From Thermomucor indicae-seudaticae (Eukaryota; Mucoromycota; Mucoromycetes; Mucorales; Lichtheimiaceae): a stretch of 23,996 nucleotides of DNA. The DNA is taken from positions 1-23,996 of the forward strand of contig JSYX01000553.1 of assembly GCA_000787465.1 (NCBI GenBank). Reading direction: 5' to 3'. Each line of letters opens with the position of its first letter. Positions within the stretch are counted from its first letter, which is position 1. The position numbers and the translations under genes were made by a program. The notes under the pieces are model-generated. The model was not told where the DNA came from, made no database searches, and saw only the letters and a program-made list of their open reading frames with translations. Positions 7,549 to 19,938 of the stretch are shown here, in pieces.

Positions 7549-10500
7549 TTACTTATTCTCAATAGTATTGGTAGCGGCTGTCAATATCTCCAACCAAGCT
7601 TGACGCTCGGTCTGTTCCGATGCAGCAGCTAATATCTGTTGAATCAACACCAGGAATCCGTGATATTGCACCAGGCTCCTGGCAACCCCGGGAATTTGAA
7701 ATGCTCGAGAATATATCTAATATTACATGTTTGTAACCATTTAAAATATACAATAATAATAAAACAAACTCACCTCGATCACAGCTCTTTTGCTTTGTGG
7801 ATCAGCTAAAGCAGAAAGATAGAATGACCCAAGCGTATTCCATACTTGGTTTCTAGAGAATATCTTGTAATCCTGTACACACAGCCATAAGTTAGCTGTA
7901 AGAAATATCCAACCCATAAGTAGATAATACCTCGTAAGTCTGTAAAGAAGACGACAGTACGCGGAGCAACCATAGCCGTTCTCTTTGATTGGTCGGTGTC
8001 GCCGACAAGAACAAGGTTGTAAACATTGGCACCACCTGACATTTATCAATGAGCATATTTTCCTTGACCCCCCGATATGGGCAAGCCGACTTGCCTTCAG
8101 ATCAAACTCTGGTTTTGCAGTTAACCAACGCATGAAATGTGGATACATGTAGTGAGCAGGTTGAAGTAGTACAGATAGCGCATGTGCCATCGATACCGTC
8201 ACAGAGGGCGGTATCCGTGGCGGGATTTCCATCTCTGCACGACCCTTTATCGAATTCCGCAAAGCATCCAGTGCAAAAACGACCTGGGCTTGTTCATTGA
8301 ACCGTGCGCTTTGTACCACCTCGTAAAACTTGTCCAATGTCTGAAAGCCGATCATACGGATATGGTCGTCAGATGCCGATAAGCAGACGAGGATCAAACC
8401 CAGCGCGTTGCACTCGATAAACGTACGGCAGTTGATGAGCCGTGCGTTTACCAGATTGGCAAATAGTGGTATAAAGAACGCATAGTCGTACATGATAGGA
8501 TTCACGCCCTCCTCTGTCGTCTTCTGGACAGGCCGCTCGGATAAATGAGCATCCAATGGAAAATGTGTAAAGGTATACTTCATGATCGCTGGATCCACAA
8601 GTCCCAAAGTCTCCAACGTCACCGTGTCGGCCGTAAACAGTGTTCCTGACTGCGCATGCGCCTGTCGTGCTTTATCCGATCCTGGTCCCCACATCAACAT
8701 CTTGGACAGCAAACTCTTTTCCTCACGTTCGCATGATCGCAGGATTTCAAGAATGTATTGGTCCGATACAGACGTTGTTGCACTATAACTCGTCAATAGT
8801 TGATCGAGCAAGCCGTGATGCGTCGCCAGGATAGTAGGTCGGATGCTGTTCAGGACGTATACAAGCTCAATAATGGCTTGCCGCTGCTCTTTATTCTCGG
8901 GAACTTCACCATTCTTGAGCTTGTCTAATCCAGGATCCGTTAACGATTGATACCGTTCATGGTCTAATATCCGACGAATGTATGTCTCTAGAGGTTCATC
9001 TTTGGTATACTGCAGAATTGTTATTATGCTTCATTGTCTCCTCTTCTTACATAAGGACATACCTCATTATATACATGCTTGACCAATACACCCGTGAACC
9101 GTATTGCCGGTGCATCATCAAGGTTATCCAGCAAAGTATTCAACACGTAATCCCGGACCGTCTCTGCATCCAAAATGGTCCAGTCAACTACGTCCATAAC
9201 CTCGAGAACGTTTTCTGCCAGTTTCTCGTAAAACTCTTCTTTTGAGACGACCTTCCTTACGTCCTTTGCTAATGTCCGCAAGATGGTATTCACGACTGAC
9301 AGCACGTAACCAGCCCGATCATCCGAACCGGAGAGCAGGTTGAATCCCACACACAGCACATCCACCAACGCTGGAGACATGGGTATATCTTCTTTCTTTA
9401 AAGTATCAAGCACCAGCTGAGACACGTCCACGGACGACCGAGCACACGCCTCCCGCAGCGCGCTAGGTTCAATGGCGCATTTTTGGCCAGCTAAAAGATG
9501 TCGCACGACGAGTTCCGAGCATGCTTCCAACAGAACAGAAGCCGCTCTTAATGAAGATTGACTACTACTTGACGCTGCCGATTCAAACAGACCAAGAATG
9601 TCAGCCTTCAATATCACCCCCGAAGAAGGCTCTTGCGCTTGCCAGATTCGCGTAATCAAGTCAAATGCGCCGTCAGGTATTTCGTCGTTTTTGCGCTGAC
9701 AGATCTTGCCCACAAGATCAATCAACAATTTGCTCACACTCTTAAAGACATCCTGGCCGTTGGACAGATGATATTTCTCGAGCGTGTCGCAGTCGATACC
9801 AATCAGACTTTCCACTATCAATGAAGCGTTCGACCCGTAGCCAAAAAGATCCGTGTACGCAGCTGCAAGTTCAAAAAGCTATGTGAGAAGAACCATTAGC
9901 CACCTCAAAAGAGCTACTACCCACTCCTTCCATTTCGAACTTACATTGACATCCAGTTCCTGTATCTGACTATTGGAGAGCTGACGAACTTGATACGTAA
10001 GACGGAGAGTCAGCTCTTCAATGACCGGGTGCTCCAATATTAGAGTCTGTATCGCAGACGACGGCTCTTTCTCTTCTTCTACTATGTCTTTCTGAGCGAG
10101 AGCATGCCTTAAAAGCTCGAATGCAAGCGTTACTGATGATCGTTCTACGATCCGCTCAGGGGAAGCGACAAGCAGCATCGAAAGTTTCTGCAATATCAAG
10201 GTAACTGCATTCCGCAACTGTTGTGGTTCCATCTGTTGCATGGCATGCTTCAAGAGCGAACGCGCCAAGGGGTTCGCGTCGCACTGCCTCCAAGTATTGT
10301 AAAAGACAACATCAAACGGGAGCGATTTGAGAAAGTCTAGCAGATTATCACTATGGGTCGATCAGCCCAAAGCTGCGTCCTCTGTGCAAAGGCCACAAAC
10401 TTACTCTCTGTCATCGTCCATTGATTGGATGGCCTCTATATCCGGATAGCCAAACAAGCTGCCGGCTAGAGGATGTCGATCGTAAAAGTAATCCAGAAGT

Positions 10501-13500
10501 GGCCCAAACAACGTCCAGCCCAGTTTATCTTTGCAGAAGCTTACAATGCTTGATAACCGGCTCTGCATTATTTTCACAGGAAGCTCACGAAGAATATCAG
10601 TCATGGCTTGTTGCTGACACTGCTTCGTATCCTCAATCTCTTCTTCTTCGCCTTCTACAACCGTTACCTTTTTATGCTTTTACTTCGTAGTCTGACTGGT
10701 ACTTACCGCTTATTAATGCGCTCAATCGGTCTTCAACAGCCGATAATGATGACGCATCTTGATCAATATCCATGGCTTCTGAGATTGTATTATCGTTCAA
10801 GCACAATAGCGCTTGCTGAATCATATGACAATGAGTCCATATCCCAACTTGTTTTTCTGCCGCCCGATCATCCACAAACTCGGTTAGTTCTTTGGTGCAT
10901 AAATGATCCAGATAATGCGGTATCCTCTGTTTCGAGTTGAGTTGCCTGACGAGAGACGTAATAAATCGAAAAACAGGCTGCTTGTCGCCTTTAAATGTCT
11001 TGATATGTTGGAACACTGTCAGCAATAACGGACTGAACGGATAGATTTCGCTGCTGGATCCCATCAAGAACCGCATTTTATCGTTATTAACCTGTTCTTC
11101 GTTGACAGCGCGGACCATGGCCAGCATCTGGTCTGTATAGCGATACTGGGACTTAGAGAACCGATTGATGCACTCGTCAAGAAACTGCAGCACCGTGTTC
11201 TGCTCTTCGTTTAATTTTCCCTTTTCTGACGACTTGATGTAGTTTTTCGGCAGAGCATTGATCCATAGCGGGACCTCGTCCAGGTCGTGCTGAAACATGA
11301 ACGAATCTGCAAGCACGTTATTGATAAGCTTGCCTGTCAATGATTTGATATAGTCATATGGTGTCTCAAGATACAAGGTCAAAAGGGTTGTGATATGGGA
11401 AAATGACGTGGAGGCTAGGAACAAAAGTCAGTAAACTTTTCAAAAGCCCATATATACAGGACGATGCCTACATGTCTTGTTCGTCCATTTAAAGCTCGGC
11501 AAATGAAGAAGCAACTCAAGCAAATGAATAAGCGACCCGGCTCTGGCAGACAGAATATCGGCCGGAATAATAAAGTTACTTGGATCCACCATGCTCTCCA
11601 TCATGGCCTCAGGGAGATACTGCTGGAAATACCGAATCAATCGAAACGCAGCATCTTGAAGCATTTGCCGCTGGGTCGTGATATCATCTTCTTGTTCTTT
11701 TTCTTGTTTGTTGTCCTTGTCCGACGACGATTCCTGATATACCGTGATCACAGTCAAGATATCAGGCATACGACGACGCAACTCTTCTTGCACTTCTTTG
11801 AGGCACTTTCGCCAGCTCTTTATCGCTGCAGCATCGGCATTGCCCTCTTCCAGGCTTGCAATAGCCTTGCTCAAGGCCTGCTGGACTTGTCCATATTTAA
11901 TAAAAGCCGCAGACAGGACAAGCATGGTCACATAGGTCACGAGGGGACTGGCGTGTTTGAGGCCTCGACTCGATACCGCACGGCCGAATGCGTTCGGGAG
12001 GATACTGTCCAGTATCGTGTTTGCCACGGGCGGAACCAAGGGGTATAACTTTGTGTTGCTGTAATACAAAGAAGGGACAGGTAGCCGGATCACCTTTTGG
12101 AATAACGTCATGTTGGCGAGCCATTTACTGCTGAGACGTGGTTCTAACGACATGGACGAGTGCTGCCAATATCTACAAAGCACTTGATTAGCTTTTTCTT
12201 AGCTATTGAAGAAAAGAAACGTACCCTTGAACGAGTTCTGGACAAGCCTGCAAGATCTTGCGCACGAGTTCCTGCTGCCGCAAATCATCTGCTGGCTTCA
12301 AGGCCGTAAGAAACTTGGCCAATACACGGTTCTCCACTTTATCCGACTTGTCCATTCGGGTTGAATCATCAGCAAACATGTCGGCTCGGTACCATCCAAA
12401 AGTGGAGAGGCATAACCCGACGCCCCGAACTGTACAAACTGATATTAGAAATTCATGGGCCAATTCTGCAGGAATGCCTGTTTCGTCGGGTCCAATAACC
12501 TCTGGTTCTGTTCGCGCGTATACTTTCGCGACCTATTCCATAGAATTAGCTAAAGTTCCGCAAGCCAACTCACGATGTTTCGTTGTACTACTGACCTGTT
12601 CAAGGATATAGGATGAAAAGGCATTCAACTTTGCGGCTCGTTGTACAGAGTTATCGAGTATCAAGTGCTCCCGAGTTACTGATAGTATTTCTTGGATAAG
12701 CTTTGGAAGAACGACGCGTTTTTAGAACCTTGATCGCTTCTCTCCTTATTGAGCTCACCCACCTTGTACGCGTCTTGGTCGATCCCATTGAAAATGGTGC
12801 CAAGCAAGTTCTTCACGCCCAGCACTTGTTTTTTCACTTCAGCGTCCCCGTGAATAAAAAACGAGAGAACAAATCGAACAAAGTGCGTCCGAAGGTCTGG
12901 AAGGTGGGTTAGCAAAAGACGCTAGGCATGGAAACGACAGACAGATACAGACCATAGATGTATTGATTCGGATTGCTTTTCTTTTTCTGTTGGCGGTAAC
13001 GGGATGACCTAAGGAACCCCTAAATACCCATCAATATTCGGACAAGTGCTCACAGAAAGTGAAGATCTCGCCACTTACTTCGGCCTGAAAATTGAATGTC
13101 TGGAAAAGGTCTTTTACAGCTGTTTGGCCCAAAGAACATATTGATGCTAAAAGTTTGAATGTGGATACGCAATGAAGGACGCGGGGTGAGCTGATGCCGC
13201 GGTAAATGTATTTCATGTGGTTCGCTAATATGGATTCCACGAGTCGCAAGCCAAAGGGGCGAATAATCGGGGTTGAGCAGAGTCGCATAAACAAGCCAAG
13301 CACATCTAGTACAAGACATTCTAATGTTTGTATGTTATTCTGTTGACGTGATCAGTTTCGATCCGTTTTGCTGCTGTACTGTCGGGTTGTTACCATAAAT
13401 TGATAATCCCATAGATCGATCAGATCGTGAACATCGTTGTCGCAAGACTGGATATATTCTACAAGTGGTCTCGTGTGTTTGGCAGCTGGTTCTACTCGAA

Positions 13501-13734
13501 CTTTTGTTGCCTCTATAAGCTGATCCTTCAGGACAGAAAGCACTAGTGATTGTAAGTTGAGCATAAATTTCGCATGTCGAACAAGGTTTGCTGGATCGAA
13601 AAGTTACCTCGTCGTAAGGTGTCATGATCACGTTGTTGTATGCTGTTGGCAATGTCGGTTGCGGATTGGAAGAAACTCGATTCTGCCTGTGATTGTGTAC
13701 TGCTCTTTGTCGATTTCGTATCGTCTTTCATCAT
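7549..13734 (-). CDS. URB1: Nucleolar pre-ribosomal-associated protein 1 (Urb1/Npa1)
   Basis: Large HEAT-like scaffold of early pre-60S particles; in yeast Npa1/Urb1 acts in the nucleolus in early 60S assembly. Proposed exons: 13608-13734, 13394-13542, 13079-13339, 12953-13019, 12763-12896, 12596-12700, 12225-12532, 11472-12172, 10707-11414, 10405-10654, 9945-10350, 9063-9878, 8095-9009, 7931-8035, 7774-7872, 7549-7716. All join in phase and encode about 1772 aa (yeast 1764). The Npa1 N-terminal domain spans about 30-380, with LFMRLCSTP, FNFQAE and DLRTHFVRFVLSFF. A NEEQNTVLQFLDECINRFSK block lies in the middle. The C-terminal NopRA1-type domain is at about 1600-1770, with FDLK-VVPMFTTLF, LWLLRVLSSSL and SLVQYHGFL. 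Intron 13 (8036-8094) has a GC donor. The start is the first ATG of a MMKDDTK stretch; an extra upstream exon cannot be excluded. Confidence 0.93.
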
Positions 13735-14105
13735 AAGATTTTTGGCGATCGATCTCGATCGGCTCGTTCCGCACTGCAGGGTCGGTAAAATTTTCCCTTT
13801 TTGTCGGGACGGAGTTCAAGGCACAAGGCACATTTTCAAGACTGCTACGTATTTTGACAGGACCAAAAACGCTCTGTAGCTTTAACTTGTTTTATATGAT
13901 CCTTTCTTTATTATTTTGGGATAAACAAGTCTATCGAAAGCATATATAATATTCCTCCTTCTTCCAAAGGACTTTTCAATCTATGCTTTTCTGTTTTGCT
14001 CGAAGTTGTGCGCAGCTATACGCGAACGTCGTCAATGATTACCAAAGGGAAAATCGACGTTTTCAAGACACGAGCGCTTAAAGTTTCGTATCGACATGAT
14101 CTATC
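13735..14105. promoter_or_regulatory. region upstream of URB1
   Basis: Contains the URB1 promoter and the 3' end of the small minus-strand gene. A minus-strand frame continues upstream of the URB1 ATG (about 13735-13870) in a different phase with some protein-like sequence but no ATG. It is left unann called because no splice model joins it to URB1. Confidence 0.35.
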
Positions 14106-14406
14106 TCACCGGCCAAAGTGCTGCACCGTCAGCAGCTGCTTAATTTCTTTGTCCTGACAAATGAATGCTTACACACCTAGTAGTAAGTGTCCTGATGTTA
14201 GGAATCATGGTAGAAAGCTCCTGGTGTCATAGCTATAGTTATGTCACTCTACTGAGCGCATCAATGCGTAACAGCCTCTTCTGCTGCATAATCATTTTTA
14301 TGGTTCTTTGCATCGGGGTTGGAGGCAGCACAACCAAACGCTGGGAACTTAAGCCGTTGGCGCTGGACAAATTTCTTTTATTGGGCTTGCGTGTCGCTTG
14401 GATCAT
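14106..14406 (-). CDS. small spliced protein, about 68 aa, unknown
   Basis: Two exons, 14248-14406 and 14106-14153, join in phase through a 94-nt intron (donor GTGACA, acceptor TTTGTCAG). The product starts MIQATRKPNKRN, continues with QRTIKMIMQQKRLLRIDAL and ends LLTVQHFGR. It is basic and mostly helical, with no signal peptide or membrane segment. I do not recognise the family. Its ATG lies only 24 bp from the SMPD4-like start on the other strand, so the promoters would have to overlap the neighbouring transcripts. The donor is not ideal, and the opposite strand of exon 2 also reads open. Moderate to low confidence. Confidence 0.42.
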
Positions 14407-14430
14407 CGTGCAGCAGCCTCCTTCTTTTAC

Positions 14431-17133
14431 ATGAAAATCACGAGCATTACCGAAGAGCTCAAGCATCGAAGCATTACAAGCTTTTGCGAATATTTGCTCG
14501 AGTTTTGCGATCTATACATCAATCCAGCGGGATCGTTCTATCCAGGACACGCTCAATCGTTGTATTCTGCACTTCCGACGATTCTTACGCAGGTGTTTGG
14601 CTCACCGACAACAAGGTATCCTACGATATGAAGAAAAAGGCGTTCAAATCAAAAGTGCCGCTTGGATCAGGAAGCGTGGAAGTTGACACGAAGTTTTTGT
14701 CAGGGGATGGATTCAGACTGAGACGCGTCCTGGACAAGACGCATGTATTCGTCGGTTGCTTTCCGCCGAAGGTGCGTTCATAAAAGCTCTCATGAGGCTC
14801 AGCAGCCGTGCAGAGTTATCTTATGACATGATTTCTGAGAAACTTCCGGTATATACACGTTTCGCGCATCATCGGTTATTGTAATCTCACAGTGTGGGGA
14901 ACAAACAAACTTAGGAGGATGTTCGGAAAGCATTGGCCGCAGGCGCCATACAATTCTTACCACGTCTTTACAATAACTGCGTCTATCTCGAAAAGAAATC
15001 GAATACCGCGTCCATTGATTTTCGTGCATCTGCGACCAGACAATCGACGATATTCCCTCGACCTGTATCAGGCGAACAGCGTATCCGATTTAATATGATA
15101 CAGTTCTATCTCTATTACATGATCAGCGTACCTACCTGGCCACCCTTGACCACGACTTCCTCCGCATCGATGTTTTCGAATTTTCCTAAACCACCATTGA
15201 CATCGAAGACCACTAGCCCAGTTTCTTACCTGGGGACTTCTACTCAAAGCACAAACAGTTATAGCACTAGCAGCATGTCAGGCACCATCACCCCTATTGC
15301 ACCACAATCTTCTCCAATGCCAAGAACACGAACAATCATGTGTAGCATCTACGATGAAGTTGTGGAGGAATATATGGATCGATTTATAGGCTGCGTACGC
15401 AAAAACAAGTGCTTTCATCCTGTCATTGGCACATTCTTTCTCGACGCATGCATCGAACTTTGGATCCGTACCCCCTGGATATCTTTTGGTCAGAAGCTTT
15501 CGACAGAATTTATGCATTTCATCACCTTGTTTGTAAAATTTGTGGTCAGCGGCGATTTGAGAAGATGTTATTTCGAAGAATCACCTAGTAGTAGAGACCC
15601 AATCACGCAAGAGTACACAATGGTTTACGACTCGATAAAGGACGAACTCTACATGCTGATATCTAGACTGGCGCTAAACTGGGCAAAACAGGACGATTAC
15701 CTGCAGGTAGGTAATATATATAAGTATGGCTAGACTTATAAAAAGTGTGGATGGGAGGTGCTCACAGTCGGGCCGTTTTTTGAAGGTCATCTCACTATGG
15801 TCCGTCTGGGCAGCGCCATGGCGACGCGGATCTGCGTCTCGAAGCTTTGAAGCCGAAACACATCAACCGCTTCTTGAAGGATGGGCGCCTTTCATATTGG
15901 ACAACGTGCTTTATTACCTACCACTCGTAGAAATCTTTTTGCAACATATGTCTACATTCAATTATGCAAGCAAATCCACGTCGGATACACCACCAGTGCC
16001 CACTAGTTCTTTTCAGTCGAACCAAATAGGCCCAGCAGCTGCAACAGCATCAACCACGATTGCACCCAGTACTAACAATGGCAAAATCGGTGATCAACTA
16101 CGGATACTCTACAGACTGATTAACGTCCTAAAAGCCCGAGGCGTTGTCGAGTTCCTTAGTCTGATAGAGCAAGCACTCGTAGGAATACAGGCCGATGCGA
16201 CAGAATCATCAAACGGCTTTCCAATAGCTGATTCCATCGACATTATCACCAACAATTATCTCAAGAGCAGCAAGAGAGAAGACGTCTTTAATTCATTAAC
16301 ACGATCATACGATACCCTTGTTCAGCTTGGTGGTGGATCATGGCAACCGCCCAATCTCTATATACAAAAAGCACCACGAGCCGAACCGTTAGTCAAAACA
16401 CTCAATGCGCTTCAGCAAGCCTCAGAAATGCGGCAAGACGTTGTTCGGCTATGGGGCGCTCACGGCACAGCGAGCCGAAAGGCTGGTCAGCACATGCAAG
16501 AATTGGACAAGGCCGCTAACATAATGACTTCCCTCTTTTCAGTAAGTGAATGTGTAATAACAATCTTGAGCTGATTTATATATATGCTGAATTATGCGCG
16601 TGTAATCAAAAAAGCTTCCACTCAGTTCTGTAAAGCAGCAGCAACAAGCACCCTCCACGACGACGACGCGTTCCTTGATGTCAGCCTTGCAGCAGCACAA
16701 GACCGCCAAGGAGAGTCTAGCCGCAACGACAAAAGGTGATGATGAACCACCTAGAGCTGGACTGCGTAAAGGCGGCTTTTTAACAGAAGAAGAAAAACGG
16801 CTCGTACGGCAAGGCAAGATGTGTTGCAGTCATCGAAATATTCCTGTATTAGGTCCACGTGCAGAAGAAATTGTTCGGTCTTATGAAATAATGACATTGG
16901 TGCGCTGGATCGTACCGTTTGATCGCTGGATGAACAAACATGTAAGTTCACTGCAATTTTTGCTGTATTCTTATGAATGTATATATGATTAATGCAAACT
17001 TTCCAAGTATCATCGTTTGATCCCACCAGGGACGCCGTATCTCCCGGATCGTTTAACAGTTCGTCCTCTAGCCTCCCGTATTAATCTCATTTACTTTACC
17101 CTAATACTGTTTGTGATATACATCGTCTCCTGA
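14431..17133 (+). CDS. SMPD4: SMPD4-like protein (neutral sphingomyelinase 3 family)
   Basis: Proposed exons: 14431-14615, 14704-14848, 14915-15706, 15768-16541, 16615-16941, 17008-17133. All join in phase and encode about 782 aa. Resemblance to animal SMPD4 runs the whole length: SALPTILTQVFGS (residues ~45-57), the ACIRRLLSAEGAFIKALMRL block, LPEDVRKALAAGA, FYLYYM, CSIYDEVVEEYMDRF, the WAPFILDNVLYYLPL motif (about 425), GFLTEEEKRLVRQGK and VRSYEIMTLVRW (about 720). A single hydrophobic segment (about 765-781) ends the protein, consistent with the C-terminal anchor that places SMPD4 at the ER/nuclear envelope. Animal SMPD4 was described as a neutral sphingomyelinase and is linked to nuclear pore/envelope biology; catalysis here is unproven. 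Converges on the PNGase gene. Confidence 0.88.
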
Positions 17134-17277
17134 TAATGAACCATTAAAAGTTTATTCATGGTCCCGTCTTGCGAAAACGTAACAAATGCTGACTAGAAGG
17201 CTAGGCCAAAGGATTATCGGAAAAGCTCAATCTTGGTATGAGCTGTAATAGGGCATGGATATTTCCTCTCTCCAAAG

Positions 17278-19903
17278 TCACTGTCTTGAGTCTACAGCGT
17301 CGTAGACGGCCACCCGTGTCCACTGTATATCATGGTTCTGTGAAATACCGCCAGTGCTACCTGTGAACCCAATCCAAGCTTTTGACTCGCCACCCAAATA
17401 CGCTTTCAGATCCAGATTTTCCACAACAAGGACGGATATATATTCCGAGTCGTCATCCGTCTTGAGAGCAACTTGGATCGTCTGCTTTTCGATTAGATAT
17501 CTGATACGGACGTGGTACTGGCTTCCATTGTTCATGGGCGGAAGCAAGGAAGTGTAGCCCAGCGAATACTTGTGGTGAGCCGAAAGTGGCTGCGGAGGCA
17601 AGCATCCGTGGACGCTGATGTGGTTTCCCGAGGGGTCTGAGCAGCGGTCAGAACTGGGGAAGCATTTGTTGTTATGGAAGAAGAAAAAAAAGCCGAGCAC
17701 TAGGACATCATTTTACCTTTGGTAGGTATCAAACTCGATAGCGAGGCTGTCATATTCGTCAGTCAATTCTTTGAGAAGGACACTGTTCTTTTTTGCTTTA
17801 CCTCTTCTGCAAACCACCATAGCCCAACTCACAACCACCTTGTGTATAAAGTAGTCTATCAGATTGTACGAAAGAGAATTCCCTTTTTCTCTCGTACCTT
17901 GTCCTATGGCGTCACCGCTTTGACTTTGAATGACAAACGCAAAACCATCCGCACCGCTCGTTGCTGGACCTCCAGAAGCATCTGTTATGCGGAACGCAAA
18001 TTCGACCTCGAATGCTTTTGTCGCCAGTCCAAGCTGGTCGTTCCACCATACTGCGCCGCATTGAGAATTCTCTGCCGCCGTTAGCCGCACGAGTGTGCCT
18101 GAGGTAGACTCATTGCTGAGAATCGTCACATTTCCGACCAGCTGCAGCTGGCCTGGCGTGGGATTTTCTACCAAGATCCGATAACCTGTGTAGCTAACGT
18201 ATTAGCATCTCTATAACATTTTTCAAAGCAACATTTGTACCTTTTTTGTACTCTTCTATAGCAGATTCCACCTTGTTTACCCCGGATTCTCCGCGAGCTG
18301 TTTTCCACGCAGTAGATCCTTTAAGAAAAAAAAAGAGTTAAGGTCTCCAATAGGAGGTGAACCAGCTGTGAGGTAACTGACCACTCTGTCGACCGACTCT
18401 TTCTTCAGCCTTTATAGTCGAGAAATCCCTTGGCTTTGCAAGCTCTTCCTCTTCACGTTTTCTTCGTTCTCTCAGGACCGACCGTCGATCTTTATCCAAT
18501 CCCTTTTGTCTTTCGGCCGTGATCTGGTTCAGAAACTGAAAAATACTTGTGCTTTAGAAAGTGTCCAGCATGTGGCATATTATCCTTACATTTGCGAGTG
18601 TTTCCTCATTTACGAGCGTCCGCCGCGTTAAAGTGTCTGGCCAGTCTTGAACGTACCGTCTAGTCACATCCATTGCTTCTTCTGCCGAAAAAGCAACGCA
18701 GTAGCTGAGCTTCTTATTCCAACCGACGCTATACAGTAAAGGCTACTCCCTGGTGAGTAACAGACTTGCTTTCGTCTTGAACACAGTATTCTGTATTACC
18801 TGATCGTAAGCTTCCTCACATGAGTCACAATGGACCCATCGCTGTTGGGACTCGGAAAACACTTCTGTCCATACGTGATCTACGAACAAGTTGCGCACTA
18901 GTTAGCTTCATGCGGTGTGTCTCGCTCGCAGCGAATTAAAGGATACCTGTCTTGTCAAAGACGAGTCGTGCTTCGCACCCTATCGCACGGCAACAGAGCG
19001 TGAAGCACTACAAGCCAAAACTGCCATGAGATTTTGCACTGCTCGTTAACAGGAATGTCCCATACGTTTGCCCATTCGCCGCATCGGCCACGCCGAGTTT
19101 CCAACAGTTTGCCAGGGTCACTGCGCGCCCACCGGCAAAGGTCAGTTGTATTCCACGACAGTCTTATTGAGGTTTTTCTTACTTGTAGCGAGGAAATCGC
19201 GTCTGTCTTTCACATACTGTGCATTGGTAAAGCTCTACAAGACCAGCGCCAAACTTTGCGTCTTCTGGCGATGGGGGAACGGTGCCAATAGCCACCGTCG
19301 CAGACTGGCGCAAAATTGTTATTTAGATATATCTTGGATACCGCGATTCATCGAAGGTGTGTTTACCCCACAGTATTGGCAAGGCATCTCATTAACCCAA
19401 GTAAAGAACTCGTTCTTGAACCAGTGCAGCAGGCGCCGAACGACCTCTTCATCCAAAGTCGACGCTTCAGGATCCAAAAGCGACTTTTCTTCCAGGGCAA
19501 CTGATGCTTCGTCATAGAGTCGATGTATAGGAATTATTTCCAAAGCGCGTTCCTGTAATACCGTAGATGCCAAACTTAAAAATCTAGTACGCGACAACCG
19601 CCCCTCCTCCACACCGTATCTGTCACGTACCAATAGTTCTTTGTCCTCGTATCTTAGCACGCGCCGGCTGTAAATCTCTAGTTCCTTGAAGAACTGGTTT
19701 TGCGAGCCCGGGAAAGTGTTTGTGGTGTTCGATTCTGACAACGCCAGGCTGCATTCCAGAGCTAGCTTTCGTACAAATGCTGCTGCTGTTTGTTCATCGA
19801 CATGGGCTGAAGCAATGGGAGGCAGACGTTTCTTTGCCCGAAGCAAGTCTATCCATTGCTGTGTTATTTTGTTGGCGATGGCGTTAATTTCGTCTTGGTT
19901 CAT
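17278..19903 (-). CDS. PNG1: peptide:N-glycanase (PNGase) fused to a C-terminal L-type lectin domain
   Basis: Cytosolic deglycosylating amidase that removes N-glycans from misfolded glycoproteins during ERAD. Exons: 19367-19903, 19183-19304, 19066-19120, 18947-19007, 18800-18879, 18590-18742, 18382-18535, 18241-18318, 17898-18185, 17802-17838, 17717-17746, 17278-17653; all in phase, about 656 aa. A helical N-terminal region is followed by the transglutaminase-like core. The zinc pairs are C175/C178 and C207/C210. The catalytic triad is C233 (GRCGEWAN), H260 (DHVWTEVF) and D277 (RWVHCD), with the same 27 and 17 residue spacings as yeast Png1. A basic linker (about 340-410) leads to an L-type lectin domain (about 415-655) with [18 protein letters not shown] and NHISVHG. 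Yeast Png1 stops after the core and animal enzymes carry a PAW domain instead. The lectin exons include very short ones (37 and 30 nt). Confidence 0.93.
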
Positions 19904-19938
19904 GAATGTACTGATGGGCGCGCGAGCCAGGACAGGTT

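Noticed and set aside
11464..12048. 194-aa plus-strand ORF antisense to URB1
   Set aside because: It overlaps a well-supported URB1 exon, has no family resemblance, and its length follows from codon bias of the opposite strand.
13735..13870. Minus-strand frame upstream of the URB1 ATG reading LQSVFGPVKIRSSLENV
   Set aside because: Protein-like but in another phase, without an ATG and without a splice site pair that would join it to URB1; kept out of the gene model.
14137..14205. Plus-strand exon-like frame LHRQQLLNFFVLTNECLH before the SMPD4-like start
   Set aside because: It has no upstream start and does not join in phase to the SMPD4-like first exon; the antisense reading is better supported by a splice acceptor.
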